DNA of 64,000 bases from Chaetoderma sp. LZ-2023a (taxonomy: Eukaryota; Mollusca; Caudofoveata; Chaetodermatida; Chaetodermatidae): contig CM067360.1 of the NCBI GenBank assembly GCA_034401795.1, positions 125,636,883 to 125,700,882 on the forward strand, given 5' to 3'. A model generated the notes under the pieces. The model had not been told where the DNA came from, ran no database searches, and worked only from the letters and a program-made list of their open reading frames with translations. Numbering within the stretch: the first letter of the stretch is position 1; each line of letters opens with the position of its first letter. Position numbers and translations under genes: made by a program. Below, one piece after another: positions 51,164-62,137 of this stretch.

Positions 51164-51290
51164 TCTAACCCGTCCTACAATATGTTAAACGTATCATGAA
51201 ATATTTTAAACCCGTCACGAAAAGAGTCAAACGCGCAATCAAATGTATTCATTAACGCTACAAAGATTCTTACTACGCGTCATTAAACAT
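51164..51290. repeat. degenerate ~21-bp tandem repeat
   Basis: Six loosely matching units around 'taaacGCGTCAtgaaata': 'taacccgtcctacaatatg', 'taaacgtatcatgaaatat', 'taaacccgtcacgaaaag', 'caaacgcgcaatcaaatg' and so on. An isolated further unit is at 51075. Confidence 0.5.
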
Positions 51291-51847
51291 AAAGTGGAAT
51301 CGGTCTATAGTCTGTCAAGGACCCGTACATGTAAATTTAAATTGCAATTGGAGCTGTATATGTGTTAAGTACATGCACCGCCTTTAGCTTTTTTGTGGCT
51401 GTAAATGATAATTGTCGAAATGTCATCATCGTAATCAATCCTAATTTTGTATAAAATGGACGTGTGTGAACTCCGCACCTGGGTATTCTTTACTGAGTAT
51501 GAAGCTAGTGTGATGACTATGCGTATATTTTAATAAATTTTCAATCCACAATTTCTTTTGAAATCTGGATGAATAAACCAAGATATTCTCTGAAATGGGT
51601 TTATTACAATATAGTCTAAGTTGAGCCGACGTAATAGGCATAACTTTTTAGAACAATATATGCACCAGTTGCAGCTAGTGTTATGCCCAATTTGTCTTAT
51701 AACGGAAATGGAAGCGATTTACAAAATCTGCAAACCTGACATTCGGTTGTTTTCGATTTCGCTATTTCATACATACCGGTAATATGTAACCGAAAATCTC
51801 CGCTTTTACATAGACATGCACATGCGTACATAGTTGTTTTACCCGTG

Positions 51848-51957
51848 CCTGGGGTGCGTTCAGGACCTCGAAAAACGTTTTTCATTATATACTGAACACT
51901 GTACCGCGTAGAACGCGAACGTTTGCCGAACATTCGCCTTCCTGAACTCACTCCAGG
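51848..51957. repeat. ~110-bp MITE with 18-bp TIRs
   Basis: CCTGGGGTGCGTTCAGGA at the left pairs with CCTGGAGTGAGTTCAGGA read from the right. The inner part carries 'gaacgcgaacgtttgccgaa'. A diverged copy in the other orientation is at 19054-19226. Superfamily unknown. Confidence 0.75.
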
Positions 51958-52439
51958 AGTATCCGAGTACATAACATTATTACCCGTTTTCGGCAACGGG
52001 TATCACCGTCTGATTGGTCGAGAATACACGCATATTTAATCAGATCTAGCAAAGATGGCGTCAACTGTTTAGAAAATAACATATTTTTTGTGCGCAATTC
52101 ATCAATCTACGCACATTTCGTGTACGCCACAGACTAAAAAGTAGACAGATAACACGGAATAACGAAACTGCCAATCAGAAAGTGTGATGCCTATATATTT
52201 GACCGCTTCGGCATCTTAACTCAGGCTTATTACTGACAGTGCTTCAAGTTAGTTATCTCGAAAACTGTAAACAAAGACACGCGTCGATGATCGAGTTTAT
52301 CGGATTGTTTATCTTCAACATCGTTTTTTCGCGACCAGGACGAAATGGATATTATATATATATTTTGTGTCTGCGGCTCTCTTGCAACAATCAGTAACTT
52401 TCTCATAATCGGTGACATCACATTTACTAAAACAAGAAT

Positions 52440-52487
52440 GATAATGCAGGTTACTGGGCCAATATTGGCCTAGTAACCTGCATTATC
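52440..52487. repeat. 48-nt near-perfect palindrome
   Basis: 'gataatgcaggttactgggc' folds on its complement with no spacer. Only one of 24 arm positions mismatches, and the centre is 'ggccaatattggcc'. Confidence 0.9.
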
Positions 52488-52587
52488 AGGGAAGTAGGCC
52501 CCAAATCTAAACCAATGAATTATCACATTTTACCCATTTGACCCTGAAATCCCAGAATTCCACTTTTACAGTCATTATATAAGTATG

Positions 52588-52656
52588 ATGTTGAATATTT
52601 TGAAAGCAATTTGACTGGAAGCTGGCTTTCAGTCAAATTAGTTTCAAAATATTCAC
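52588..52656. repeat. PAL2 foldback repeat copy
   Basis: 'tgttgaatattttgaaagca' pairs with 'gtttcaaaatattca'; the hairpin tip is 'ggaagctggctttc'. Confidence 0.8.
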
Positions 52657-53264
52657 CAGAATTCTGACACATTCGTAACAAATTTATTATTTTCTCTTGT
52701 CGTTTGAAATTGTTAATGCAATAGTAGAAGTACTCCCTTGTTGGAGGCGATATTCCCACCCTGTATTATATTCATAGAATCACAATGACGTCATCACAAT
52801 CAAATTTCCAATAATACCCTGGGAGATACGCCATTTTCAGAGGGGCTAATTTAACATTACGGGCAATGGGCCATTAAACCTTAATTACATTTTCTTTAAT
52901 ATATTGCAAAATTCACTCATGATTTCATGTTTTCTGATACCTGACAGGGTTATTACAGATTCTCAGACACAGGATTTAATGGTTTGAACATCAAGGAAAA
53001 TGCAAACAATGAGTTTGTATGGGCAGTCCTCTTTAGCATGTAGTAAGTTTCCCCAACTTTAATGGCGGCCGAATTCAAAATGCCCGGATGTGCGAAACTA
53101 TGAATAATGTGTTTGATTTCTGCGCTAAAGTCTGAGGGCGGTGTATGACCATAACAGCCACTGTCAGGTCATAGGGCCTAACAGTACATGTATATAGTAT
53201 ATTACTGGCTATATATTGTGCCATATATTTTAAACCAAATATCACTCATCGTGGCGTTGTAAAC

Positions 53265-53375
53265 ATGGAATCAGACAATGATAGTAATGGTGAGACAGCT
53301 AATGTGTGGGACAGTGAATCTTCTGATGATGACATGTTTGACGATGAGGAAGCCACCACTACTGGAAAGACTTGA
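53265..53375 (+). CDS. short acidic frame, unknown
   Basis: 36 codons from ATG. Starts MESDNDSNGETANVWDSESS and goes on with DDDMFDDEEATT. Ser/Asp-rich N-termini of this kind occur in piggyBac transposases and in many nuclear proteins. Nothing downstream supports either. Could be a transposon remnant. Confidence 0.25.
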   Translation: MESDNDSNGETANVWDSESSDDDMFDDEEATTTGKT

Positions 53376-53623
53376 AGATGAACTTGAAGCTGGTACACTA
53401 CAGATTGAGTGAACTTCTCCAATCAGTGACAAAGAGTTTGCCTTGAAGTTTGGGCTATTTTGGTGCATTCACCATGATCATTTGTGCCATTTGAATTTAA
53501 TTAACTGTTAAAGTTTGTTATATTGAATTAGCTCTAACTAACATGATTAGATATACCAATAACATACCAAGAGTTAGTAGTTAGTCACTGCTATAAGAAT
53601 TGTACATTTTAGCAATTGACCCT

Positions 53624-53890
53624 TTAACACTCCAGCTGGTGAAAACATGTTATGTGGTGGCCTTGAGAAATGTCTATATGCAGAACAAGAATTATTTTTT
53701 TACCGTGACTCCAGTGTTGCCAACATCTGATTTTTGGGGGTCCCAAGGACCCCACACTCTCAGATTTGGGGGTCCCACTGTAAAATCTGGGGGTCCCATG
53801 TTTTTTTCATTTTTTTTTTAGTGGTAAATTTTCAAAAATATGTATTCTGTGATCTACAATGGTGGCTAAAATTGATCTATTGAAATGGCC
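53624..53890. repeat. PAL1 MITE copy with an insertion at its centre
   Basis: The left arm ends near 'ccgtgactccagtg' and the right arm resumes at 'agtggtaaattttcaaaaat'. Between them is about 105 bp with three 'gatttgggggtccca'-like units and a T-rich run. Confidence 0.6.
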
Positions 53891-55142
53891 CTTGTATATT
53901 TAACTAATAACATTTGAACTGCATGTCAATAAACAATAACTTAAAGCACTGTACTTGTTTGTTGTCTGATAAACCAACCAACCTATATTGACGACCTTGT
54001 ATGATTAATATTTCCAAGGACCACTACATTAGTAATTAGCAAAGACCACTGCATTCCTTTTTCTATTAAACCCTAACTTGACTTTGGACGAATTGAAAAA
54101 TTACGAGTATCTGGGGCGAGTTTGCTCAAGGATGACTTGACCTACTTCGATATAATGCGCGCGTATTTTTTATAATGTAACTGGAATGACTAAATATAGT
54201 GGAATACATAGGGTAAGATCAGACAAAACAATAATTTATCAAAAATAATCTGTATAAATCAGATTAAACTGCGTAATTAGTGAAAATATATCAGCCAATA
54301 ACCGGATATGTCTAATTCATAGGGAGTAACTATGTAATGTGATTGCTGATTGGTTGAAGCATAGATAACGCATTAGCGTGTATCCAATAAGGACGCTTGT
54401 ATCGTGGAGCTTTGAGCTATACGCTGTTTGAAAAAAATCAATATTTTAACGTATGCCTACCTGTAGATCGACGATATCGTTGAACATCGCTGAGCTTTTT
54501 AGTTGAGAAATTGGGAACACCTAACGATCGAGTATTGTTAAACATTATAAACACTAATCCATCAGTCAATCAATCAGCCGCTATTGCTAAATAAAAAACG
54601 GATTATAAGGGGGTATTGATATCGTTATTCAAACAGCAATACAAAGACACTGCCGCTAATCCGTCAAATGACCATTCAAATGTAAAAGATATCACAATAT
54701 ATTCCTTCATCCATTTAGATATTTTGATAAGTAAATAGAAAAAATATTTTGTCTGTAAGTCGTTGCTGTATTAGGCAAGTATGCATGCACAAATTAATTT
54801 CAAAATACTCAGCAGATTAGTGATAACAACGTTGTGATCTGTCCAATGTTCTGAGCTGTGAAAGGGTTAAGACGCCGAGACACGTTTGTATACGCTTGAT
54901 CAGTTGTATTGGATTTCTCAAGAGTGAGTTCCTCTAGAGGGAGATTCCGCTGTTATCCAATCAAATACTGACACGTCACACTGACGTTTAGCACAACAGA
55001 CAGAAACATGGCGGGTATTTTTGCAATTTGTAGGCCAAACAAGGCGACTAACATCGGGCTTGTAAACTCATTATTTAAGAAAAAAGTTAGATCAAATGGA
55101 ATAAACGAAATCTAGGATTTCTTTTTTCACGAGAGAGTTGAT

Positions 55143-55316
55143 ACTTACCTCCCTAATACTTTTGATATTGCTAAATATTGGCTTTCACTCAATAAACACT
55201 CAGATTAAAACAGTTAGGTGCCCCTACTGGGCAGGGAGTCAGAGCGTAGTCTGGCGGATGCCAGCCCCACCACCGCGCATGCGCAGACTAGCACTTCCTC
55301 TGACTAGATTATTGGC
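55143..55316. repeat. DIRS-A6 left inverted terminal repeat
   Basis: Complement of 61963-62137. The outer 43 bp is the left-only extension. Confidence 0.93.
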
Positions 55317-55385
55317 TGACACACATGCAACTATTAAGAGCCTGAAGACCGAGCCTCTGTGGGGTGGAGAGGCCGGGTCCGTATC

Positions 55386-55485
55386 TAGGGAGGTAAGTAT
55401 CAACTCTCTCGTGAAAAAAGAAATCCTAGATTTCGTTTATTTCACTTCAAGAGTATACTTACCTCCCTAATACTTTTGATATTGC
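55386..55485. repeat. DIRS-A6 ICR
   Basis: Identical in layout to the ICR of A5: complement of the left end, then complement of the right end. Confidence 0.93.
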
Positions 55486-56016
55486 CAGAATTCGAAAGTG
55501 AATCTGGCGGGAGGGAGGCGAGGTCAAAAGACCAGCTCATCCCTATACGCTTTTCTGCGTTTAAGGCACTTAAACTTCTGAAACTGTAAGAAAAAACAGT
55601 CAGGATTTGACTAACCATCGGATAACACCACCGATGTATGAGAGATGACCGAATGTCATATGCGCTCCCCCCCCCTCCTTCCTGGGAGGAAGAGTCGACT
55701 GACCTCAATGTCCTATACGCTCTCTACGTACAAGTGCCATGTACTACAGGACAGAGACGAAAAAGCTCCATTTTCGTAACTCTCAACAATGAACCACACA
55801 AATACACAAACCATCACCATATTAATAACGGGTAATCGTGACAATACAATCAACAACGGACAACACATGAACAAGACTGACCTTGTTGAAAATGGCTGCT
55901 GACATCATCTTCCCATCGGTAAAGACTGATGCAGGCCCAAAAAAGTGGGTGTTTCCATAAATTAATTGTGATATATATAAGTAATGAGGAAATCACCTCA
56001 AAAAATATAAACCGAT

Positions 56017-57192
56017 TTATTTTTTCAAAACCGACAAGGCGAGAGGATTAGAGGTGTCACGGAGATAATGGTCTGTAAAACTTGACTCACAGTGCCACTG
56101 AGCCACCGACATAATATCATCCACAGGGACCCCATTAAATAGGGCCGTGGATGTCACTACGCCGCGGACACTGTGAGCCTTGGCCACGTCAACCTGCTTC
56201 CCGGTGGCGGATTTATGGCAAAACTGAATGCATTCCACAATCCACCTGGAAATGGTGTCCTTAGAAGCCCTCCCATGGGGTTCAATATATGACAACCATA
56301 ACGCTGACTGGTCGGTGCGCCATGCCGCCGTACGTTGTTTGTACCGGCGCAGCGCCCGGACGGGACACCATGCTTTAGAATTAGGATCATATCTAGTTAA
56401 AGCAGGCAAAATAATAGGTTGACCTGGATATTTCAACGACTGATTTTCAGCCAAGAAATTAATCCTAGGTAGCAGCTTAAGGCCTTCCCCTGAAACCACA
56501 AAACGGTCATCCTCGGCTGATAAGGCATGAATCTCACACCTACGCCTAGCCGAGGCCGCAGCAATTAAAAACACAGTCTTCAGTGTTAATAGTTTCATAG
56601 AAATGGAACTAAGTGGTTCAAAAGGCTTATCACCTAGTACTTGAAGCACTAGCGATAAACTCCAAGACGGAATCACAGGAGGATTCCTTGGTCTTAGATT
56701 GCCCATGCCTTTAATTAATACATTCAATGTATTTACTTCATCACTTCCCCTCTTAGCCAAGCAAGGAATAACAGACATTAATGCTGACTTATAACCAGCA
56801 ATAGAGTTAGGCTTGAGGCTATAGGCATCATAGAGGTGACAGAGGAAATCAGCTACTACTTGAATAGATGAATCCATTGGATCAATACATCTTTTTGAGC
56901 ACCATTCTGCAAATCTGTTGATTTTATAATTATATGCTCTGGAGGTTGACCCCCTCCTGGCTTTGGCCATAAACATGGCTGCTTGCTCAGAAAAGCCCTC
57001 CTTAATTCTAGATTCCTTGACAACATCCACGCAGTCAATCTGAACATTGACGGATTGTTGTGAAGGGCCTTGCCCTGGAAGATAATATCGTCCATCAGAG
57101 GCAGAGGAACCGGATTGCAGACCAGAAGGTCCAGCAGATCCGTATACCATGATCGGCTTGGCCAATCCGGGGCGATCAGAAGCACTTGGCAT
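56017..57192 (-). CDS. DIRS-A6 tyrosine recombinase (YR)
   Basis: About 391 codons, with the same catalytic boxes as A5 (AASARRRCEIHAL, KAHSVRG, QWHCESSFTDHYL). The frame again stays open upstream across the RT gene, to 58956. Confidence 0.88.
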   Translation of the reverse strand: MPSASDRPGLAKPIMVYGSAGPSGLQSGSSASDGRYYLPGQGPSQQSVNVQIDCVDVVKESRIKEGFSEQAAMFMAKARRGSTSRAYNYKINRFAEWCSKRCIDPMDSSIQVVADFLCHLYDAYSLKPNSIAGYKSALMSVIPCLAKRGSDEVNTLNVLIKGMGNLRPRNPPVIPSWSLSLVLQVLGDKPFEPLSSISMKLLTLKTVFLIAAASARRRCEIHALSAEDDRFVVSGEGLKLLPRINFLAENQSLKYPGQPIILPALTRYDPNSKAWCPVRALRRYKQRTAAWRTDQSALWLSYIEPHGRASKDTISRWIVECIQFCHKSATGKQVDVAKAHSVRGVVTSTALFNGVPVDDIMSVAQWHCESSFTDHYLRDTSNPLALSVLKK

Positions 57193-59045
57193 TCCTCTTG
57201 TCTGATTTTCTGAAGAATTTTTGGAATCAGGATTGCTGGAGGGAATGCGTATGCATACATTCTCCCCCAGCTGATAGCTAACGCATCTGTTGCGAAAGCG
57301 CTTGGATCCGGAATCGGAGAGACGTACGTCGTCATCTTCGCATTCTTCTTCGTTGCGAACAAATCGATGTTGGGTTTCCCCCAATGGTCGAACAGACGAT
57401 CCGCCACACATTGATTTAGTTGCCATTCCGTGGGTAAAACACTCATCCTTCGGCTCAATGAGTCTGCTAGCAGGTTTAACCTTCCCGGAATATGAACTGC
57501 TTTCAAGGTAATCTGGTGATCCAGACACCAACAAAGCAGTTTCCATGTCATCATACAGAGACTGGGCGACTTCGTTCCGCCCTGGCGGTTTATGTAAGTC
57601 ACAACTGTTGAGTTGTCTGAACGAATAAGAACAATCTTGCCCTGAACTTTCTGTAAGAAATGTTCCAGGCCCAGGACTACTGCTCTTAGCTCCAGTAGAT
57701 TTATATGTTCCTGTGACTGTTCCAGATTCCAAAGCCCTGATATCGTGGATTCTTCCAGGCAAGCTCCCCAGCCCTCCATCGATGCATCTGTATACACAGT
57801 CACCTGAGGGTGGGGAGGGGTTAGCAAAACCCCCGGCAAGAGATTCTCTGTATTCAACCACCATTGCAGGTGGTGAATCAGAGGCGCCAACACTGACACA
57901 TTCGAGTCCAGCGAACCTGTACTCTGGGTCCATTGTGTCATGAGAAACAACTGGATCGGCCGCCTGCGTAAGGCGGCCTGAGGAATGACTGGTTCCAACG
58001 AAACCATCAACCCCAGCATTCTCAAGTAAACCCGTGCCAGGACATGACGACTGTCGCACACTGACTGAATCAACGAGATGAGTATTTGAACTCTCTCCTG
58101 AGTAGGATAAACATATCCTGTCTCTAGATCGAAGAACATCCCCAGGTAAACAAACTTCTGGGATGGAGTCAGCTCTGATTTTGGGAAATTGATCATCCAG
58201 CCCAAGTCTGTGAGAATTTTCAAAACAATCTCCAGATTGGCGGACAAACTTTCCCGGGTGTGCGCTTTCAACAGCCAGTCGTCTATGTACGTGTGGACTG
58301 CTATGCTTCTCCTGCGGAGGTATGCTGTGATTGCAAGAACCACACGGGTGAAAACCCGAGGAGCCGTGGAAATTCCGAAGGGCAACACCCTGAATTCCCA
58401 CTGTCTGCCCTGGAATGCAAATCTCAGGAAGCGACAGAAACTCCCGTGGATGGGGATGTGGAAATAAGCGTCCTTCAAATCTATCGACGCCGTCCACATC
58501 CCCCTCTCCAACCCCGCCAATACCGAGCGCACCGTTTCCATCTTGAAACTGGGCGTCTCGATGAACTTGTTCAATGGCGGCTTGAGGTTGAGAATCGGCC
58601 TCCACCCTCCGGTGCGTTTTGTTACTAAGAACAGGGTTGAATAGAAGCCCGGACACCTCTGTGCCGGCTGAATAGCTCCTTTTTGTACGAGGGAATTTAT
58701 CTCCTCCTCGAGACACAACCTTTGATCTGGATCTCTCGGAATGGGAGTCCAGACTGGCACCAGAGACAGTCGCGACGGCGGGCCTGTCATCCACTCTGGA
58801 TGATACCCCACGGAAAGCCATCGCAAGACTAAACGGTCCTGAGTTAACCGTTCCCACTCTTGCATGTGGTCGGCTAGCCGGCCTCCCACCGGTCCACCTA
58901 GGGACCGCGGTGGACACAAGGCATGCAAGAGCGGCACTGTCTCCGTCACCATACACACCGGCGTGGTCCTTACCGCGGTAAGCGCCCTGTCAGGAACGAT
59001 AACCACGCCCAGATCCTCGCGCGACCCGCCCCGCCCCGCGCGCAC
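56856..59045 (-). CDS. DIRS-A6 RT-RNase H-methyltransferase-like frame
   Basis: 729 codons. LKDAYFHIPI, LPFGISTAPRVFT and YIDDWLLKAH (RT); VYTDASMEGWGA, LLELRAVVLGLEH, IRSDNSTVVTYI, NLLADSLSRR (RNase H); NIDLFATKKNAK and YAFPPAILIP (Dam-like segment). Overlaps the gag frame by about 55 bp on the right. Confidence 0.88.
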   Translation of the reverse strand: MRAGRGGSREDLGVVIVPDRALTAVRTTPVCMVTETVPLLHALCPPRSLGGPVGGRLADHMQEWERLTQDRLVLRWLSVGYHPEWMTGPPSRLSLVPVWTPIPRDPDQRLCLEEEINSLVQKGAIQPAQRCPGFYSTLFLVTKRTGGWRPILNLKPPLNKFIETPSFKMETVRSVLAGLERGMWTASIDLKDAYFHIPIHGSFCRFLRFAFQGRQWEFRVLPFGISTAPRVFTRVVLAITAYLRRRSIAVHTYIDDWLLKAHTRESLSANLEIVLKILTDLGWMINFPKSELTPSQKFVYLGMFFDLETGYVYPTQERVQILISLIQSVCDSRHVLARVYLRMLGLMVSLEPVIPQAALRRRPIQLFLMTQWTQSTGSLDSNVSVLAPLIHHLQWWLNTENLLPGVLLTPPHPQVTVYTDASMEGWGACLEESTISGLWNLEQSQEHINLLELRAVVLGLEHFLQKVQGKIVLIRSDNSTVVTYINRQGGTKSPSLCMMTWKLLCWCLDHQITLKAVHIPGRLNLLADSLSRRMSVLPTEWQLNQCVADRLFDHWGKPNIDLFATKKNAKMTTYVSPIPDPSAFATDALAISWGRMYAYAFPPAILIPKILQKIRQEECQVLLIAPDWPSRSWYTDLLDLLVCNPVPLPLMDDIIFQGKALHNNPSMFRLTAWMLSRNLELRRAFLSKQPCLWPKPGGGQPPEHIIIKSTDLQNGAQKDVLIQWIHLFK

Positions 59046-60960
59046 CTCGGTGCACGGGCGGCTGCCTGGCTGACGGCGGCTGAGGAGCCTGCGCCCACCT
59101 CACTGCTGGCCGAATCGCACGCGGCCGAGGCCGGCGCTGCGACGGCGGCTGGCCTCTGACTTGGCCAGCACCACCTCGAGCCTGCAGGGGATGATACGCA
59201 GGGGCCGCGGCGCGAACGTTAGCACGACGCAGCACCTCAAACTGTTCGCGCAGCGCCCTCTGGTTATTCACCAGGGTGACCGTCTCCTGGAGGTGGCGAC
59301 ATCCCTCACCTCCAAAAAGACCAGGACCCGTCATAGGCGTATGGAGTAGCCTATTATACAGGTCCTGAGACGGGCACAGATTGTCCAGGGCAAATGTGCG
59401 TCTTGCCCGGACACTCCTGGTCACCGCCCGCGTCATACAGTCCAGCGCCAGGTTAATACCATCCTGGATGGTTCGCTGGACCGCGAGCGGGCCTGGCTGG
59501 CGCGATGCGGATGCCGTTACTACCCCCTGTAACAGCTGGGAGACGTGGGACAGAGCGGCAATCGAAGCCCTCCCACTCTCCTCCGCATCACGCAACGCGG
59601 TATTCGCCGAACGCAACGCGTTCGCGCACAAGACCCCCGCGTCAGAACGGGAGCCTGGCCGCGTATCCTCACCCAAAGCCGCGCGGTCATCCACGCTGGG
59701 CTTGGGTACCACACCGTACCGCTGGTAGTCCAGGGGCACGATGCGACAACGCCTGGCCACCTCGCGAGGGGCCTTCGCGAGACGTCCACTCGTGTTAATG
59801 GACGACTCCGCCGCCTTGAACATGTCAACGACATGCTCCGCCAGCGGCAGAGAAGGCATAGCGTTAGCAGTTGGTTTCCCAGCTAACCACGGCGTGTGAA
59901 CACGGTGGCTAGCCGACTGCTCCACGGGCAGATCAGGCCTAACGCTCACCAACCACTGGCAAGCGTCATACCAATCCTCCTCCGTGGCTAACTGCGAGCG
60001 CTCTACAAGACGGGGTCCTTCGTCTTCCTCCTGAGCGCAAGCAGTAGAGCTTGACGGCGGGTACGCTGATACACCTGGCAAGCCAGGGAAAACATGCGGG
60101 CCTGACAGCACCGGCATGAGAATATCACTGGTTTGACCAGGAGCAGGCACCGCGGTAGAGCGCGGGGTATATATAGCCCCACCACGGGCCCGGCCAGCAC
60201 CAGCTACACGCTCGGCAAGCCGAGGTATGCGGTACCGCTGGCCATCAGCAGCGCCCTGGGCCACCATCTGAACCGCGGACCTTACTCCAGGGTGAGTAAT
60301 ACCGTGGAAAAAAGCGCCTGTATTCCCCGCGAGGGGTGCACAAACGTCTTCATCCATGTCCACGTCGTCAGACGGCGACCCTAGCAGGTAATCCTCATCA
60401 CCCTGGTCAGAAAGATTAGACCCCGGGTCAGCAAAGAGAGCTAACCCGGGCTGACCAGGAACGGTGCCATAGGAGGTACTGGCCACCGCGGCGTGCGGAT
60501 ACCCCTGGACTGATAAGCAGCCAGCGGGTTCCAGCGACCACCGTCCACGGTCCCCTATCGGCGCGGCAATAAGCCTGCTGCCAGGGTCGTGGAACGCCCC
60601 CTCTAATGGGGCCACCTCTGAATCGTCGGACAACGGAAGCGGACTAAGGAAAATCGATCCAGAGGCGGGGATTACCTGCTCCGAAGCCGATGACGAGGAC
60701 AATAAAGGATCTGGTCCAGGAAGCATGCCACGAAGCAACCCTGGAACCAAATCTTTTATTGTCCTCTTCATCTCTCCCAACATCTCGGTCCGGAAGGTCT
60801 CCATATCCACCGCGGACGAGACCTTCCCCTTACCCTTCCTACTTACAACCTCTCGTTTCCGCTTCTTCTTCTTCTCCTCCTCTACCACCTTGTCCATCGC
60901 CTGTAAGCAGCACAAGAATTCGGACATTAACTCGCCCCCCCCAGTGCTTACATATGTCAC
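58990..60960 (-). CDS. DIRS-A6 gag frame
   Basis: 656 codons: Lys-rich start, TIKDLVPGLLRGMLPGPD, a serine/acid-rich middle, LATEEDWYDACQWLVSVRP, VTRSVRARRTFALDNLCPS, and a C-terminus rich in Arg/Gly/Pro ending RGSGRGYRS. The Cys cluster is just to the right in the neighbouring sequence. Confidence 0.85.
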   Translation of the reverse strand: MTYVSTGGGELMSEFLCCLQAMDKVVEEEKKKKRKREVVSRKGKGKVSSAVDMETFRTEMLGEMKRTIKDLVPGLLRGMLPGPDPLLSSSSASEQVIPASGSIFLSPLPLSDDSEVAPLEGAFHDPGSRLIAAPIGDRGRWSLEPAGCLSVQGYPHAAVASTSYGTVPGQPGLALFADPGSNLSDQGDEDYLLGSPSDDVDMDEDVCAPLAGNTGAFFHGITHPGVRSAVQMVAQGAADGQRYRIPRLAERVAGAGRARGGAIYTPRSTAVPAPGQTSDILMPVLSGPHVFPGLPGVSAYPPSSSTACAQEEDEGPRLVERSQLATEEDWYDACQWLVSVRPDLPVEQSASHRVHTPWLAGKPTANAMPSLPLAEHVVDMFKAAESSINTSGRLAKAPREVARRCRIVPLDYQRYGVVPKPSVDDRAALGEDTRPGSRSDAGVLCANALRSANTALRDAEESGRASIAALSHVSQLLQGVVTASASRQPGPLAVQRTIQDGINLALDCMTRAVTRSVRARRTFALDNLCPSQDLYNRLLHTPMTGPGLFGGEGCRHLQETVTLVNNQRALREQFEVLRRANVRAAAPAYHPLQARGGAGQVRGQPPSQRRPRPRAIRPAVRWAQAPQPPSARQPPVHRGARGAGRVARGSGRGYRS

Positions 60961-61818
60961 AATTAATCAAGGGACCACAAGGGCTACATCGATAACACAG
61001 ATGCGGCCAGAACTTTACATGCATAAAACGTCCACAGGACGCGCAACCCGGTCCCTGAAAACAGGCCAAAGGACAAGGAGTATGAGCAACTAGTTAAGCT
61101 TAGAAACTGAATCCAACTCAAAGAGAAGGAAAACGATCATAAAGATCAATATACATCAGAAACCAGCATAGCGCTTGAATTGCTGATAAATACATAGCCA
61201 GGCTGATTATGACGTCATTAATCCCGTGACAGGAAAAAATCGATCCCAACAAAACATCCAAGTGCAAGGACGAATTGTATGCTGAATGGATAAGTTGACT
61301 ACACAACCATCAGATACATATAGATAACTCTTTTCTGGCAAAAATGTTAATTATCTCCCTTTGTTTGTTTACAATAATTAACATCACCACATTATCAATA
61401 ACTAGATACCTGACACTTTGTATAGACAAACCATCCAACGTGACGAACCGGAAACTCCACCATCTGCACACCTCTTAACTCTCTCCACCTCATGGGGAAG
61501 GAATTGGATCAAGAGGGCAAAGTGAGAAGACCTTTATACCAGGCCTCCAACTCACTGGACATAATTTTTCATTTGGCTAGATAACCTAACAGTGTTAGTA
61601 GGAAATGGAACCATGGTGGAGAGAATACTAATTCTCTGGTACTGTGACGTCACCACCTAGCGTCATACAGACCTGTGGACATAAACAGAAAGAGAAATTA
61701 GTCCTAGGTAGCACCGAGTTGATATAACCCAACCAACCAAGGCGCTTATCACGGTAAACGCGAGTCCCGGAAACACAATACACCGGGAAGAAAACTCGCT
61801 AATTTTACTAGAAGTCAC

Positions 61819-61869
61819 CTGATTTAAAGGTCCTCCGTCCTCCTGTGGCGACGTATTCCTATCCGCCAT
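61819..61869 (-). CDS. DIRS-A6 leader exon
   Basis: MADRNTSPQEDGGPLNQ, 17 codons, donor CAG|GTGACTTC. A 3' splice consensus just before the gag Cys cluster is at 61055-61056. It differs from the A5 leader at two residues and keeps the frame. Confidence 0.65.
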
Positions 61870-61962
61870 CCAAAAAAATGACTAACACTCCAAACAAACA
61901 CCACTTAAACAGTTTAAGAGAGCGAAAAAGCTATTGAACAAAAAAACATGTGTGATCTCTTT

Positions 61963-62137
61963 GCCAATAATCTAGCAAAGAGGAAGTGCTAGTCTGCGCA
62001 TGCGCGGTGGTGGGGCTGGCATCCGCCAGACTACGCTCTGACTCCCTGCCCAGTAGGGGCACCTAACTGTTTTAATCTGAGTGTTTATTGAGTGAAAGCC
62101 AATATTTAGCAATATCAAAAGTATTAGGGAGGTAAGT
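61963..62137. repeat. DIRS-A6 right inverted terminal repeat
   Basis: Complement of 55143-55316, then the 18-bp right-only extension to 'cttgaagtgaaat'. Confidence 0.93.

Larger units (their letters stand above)
50324..55099 (-). other. non-coding stretch upstream of exon a
   Basis: Probably intron. Besides the separately listed repeats it is AT-rich. No ankyrin exon was found. Possible promoter-like words (CCAAT, TGACACGTCA) and a short plus-strand frame, MAGIFAICRPNKATNIGL, occur at 54940-55098. Confidence 0.55.
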
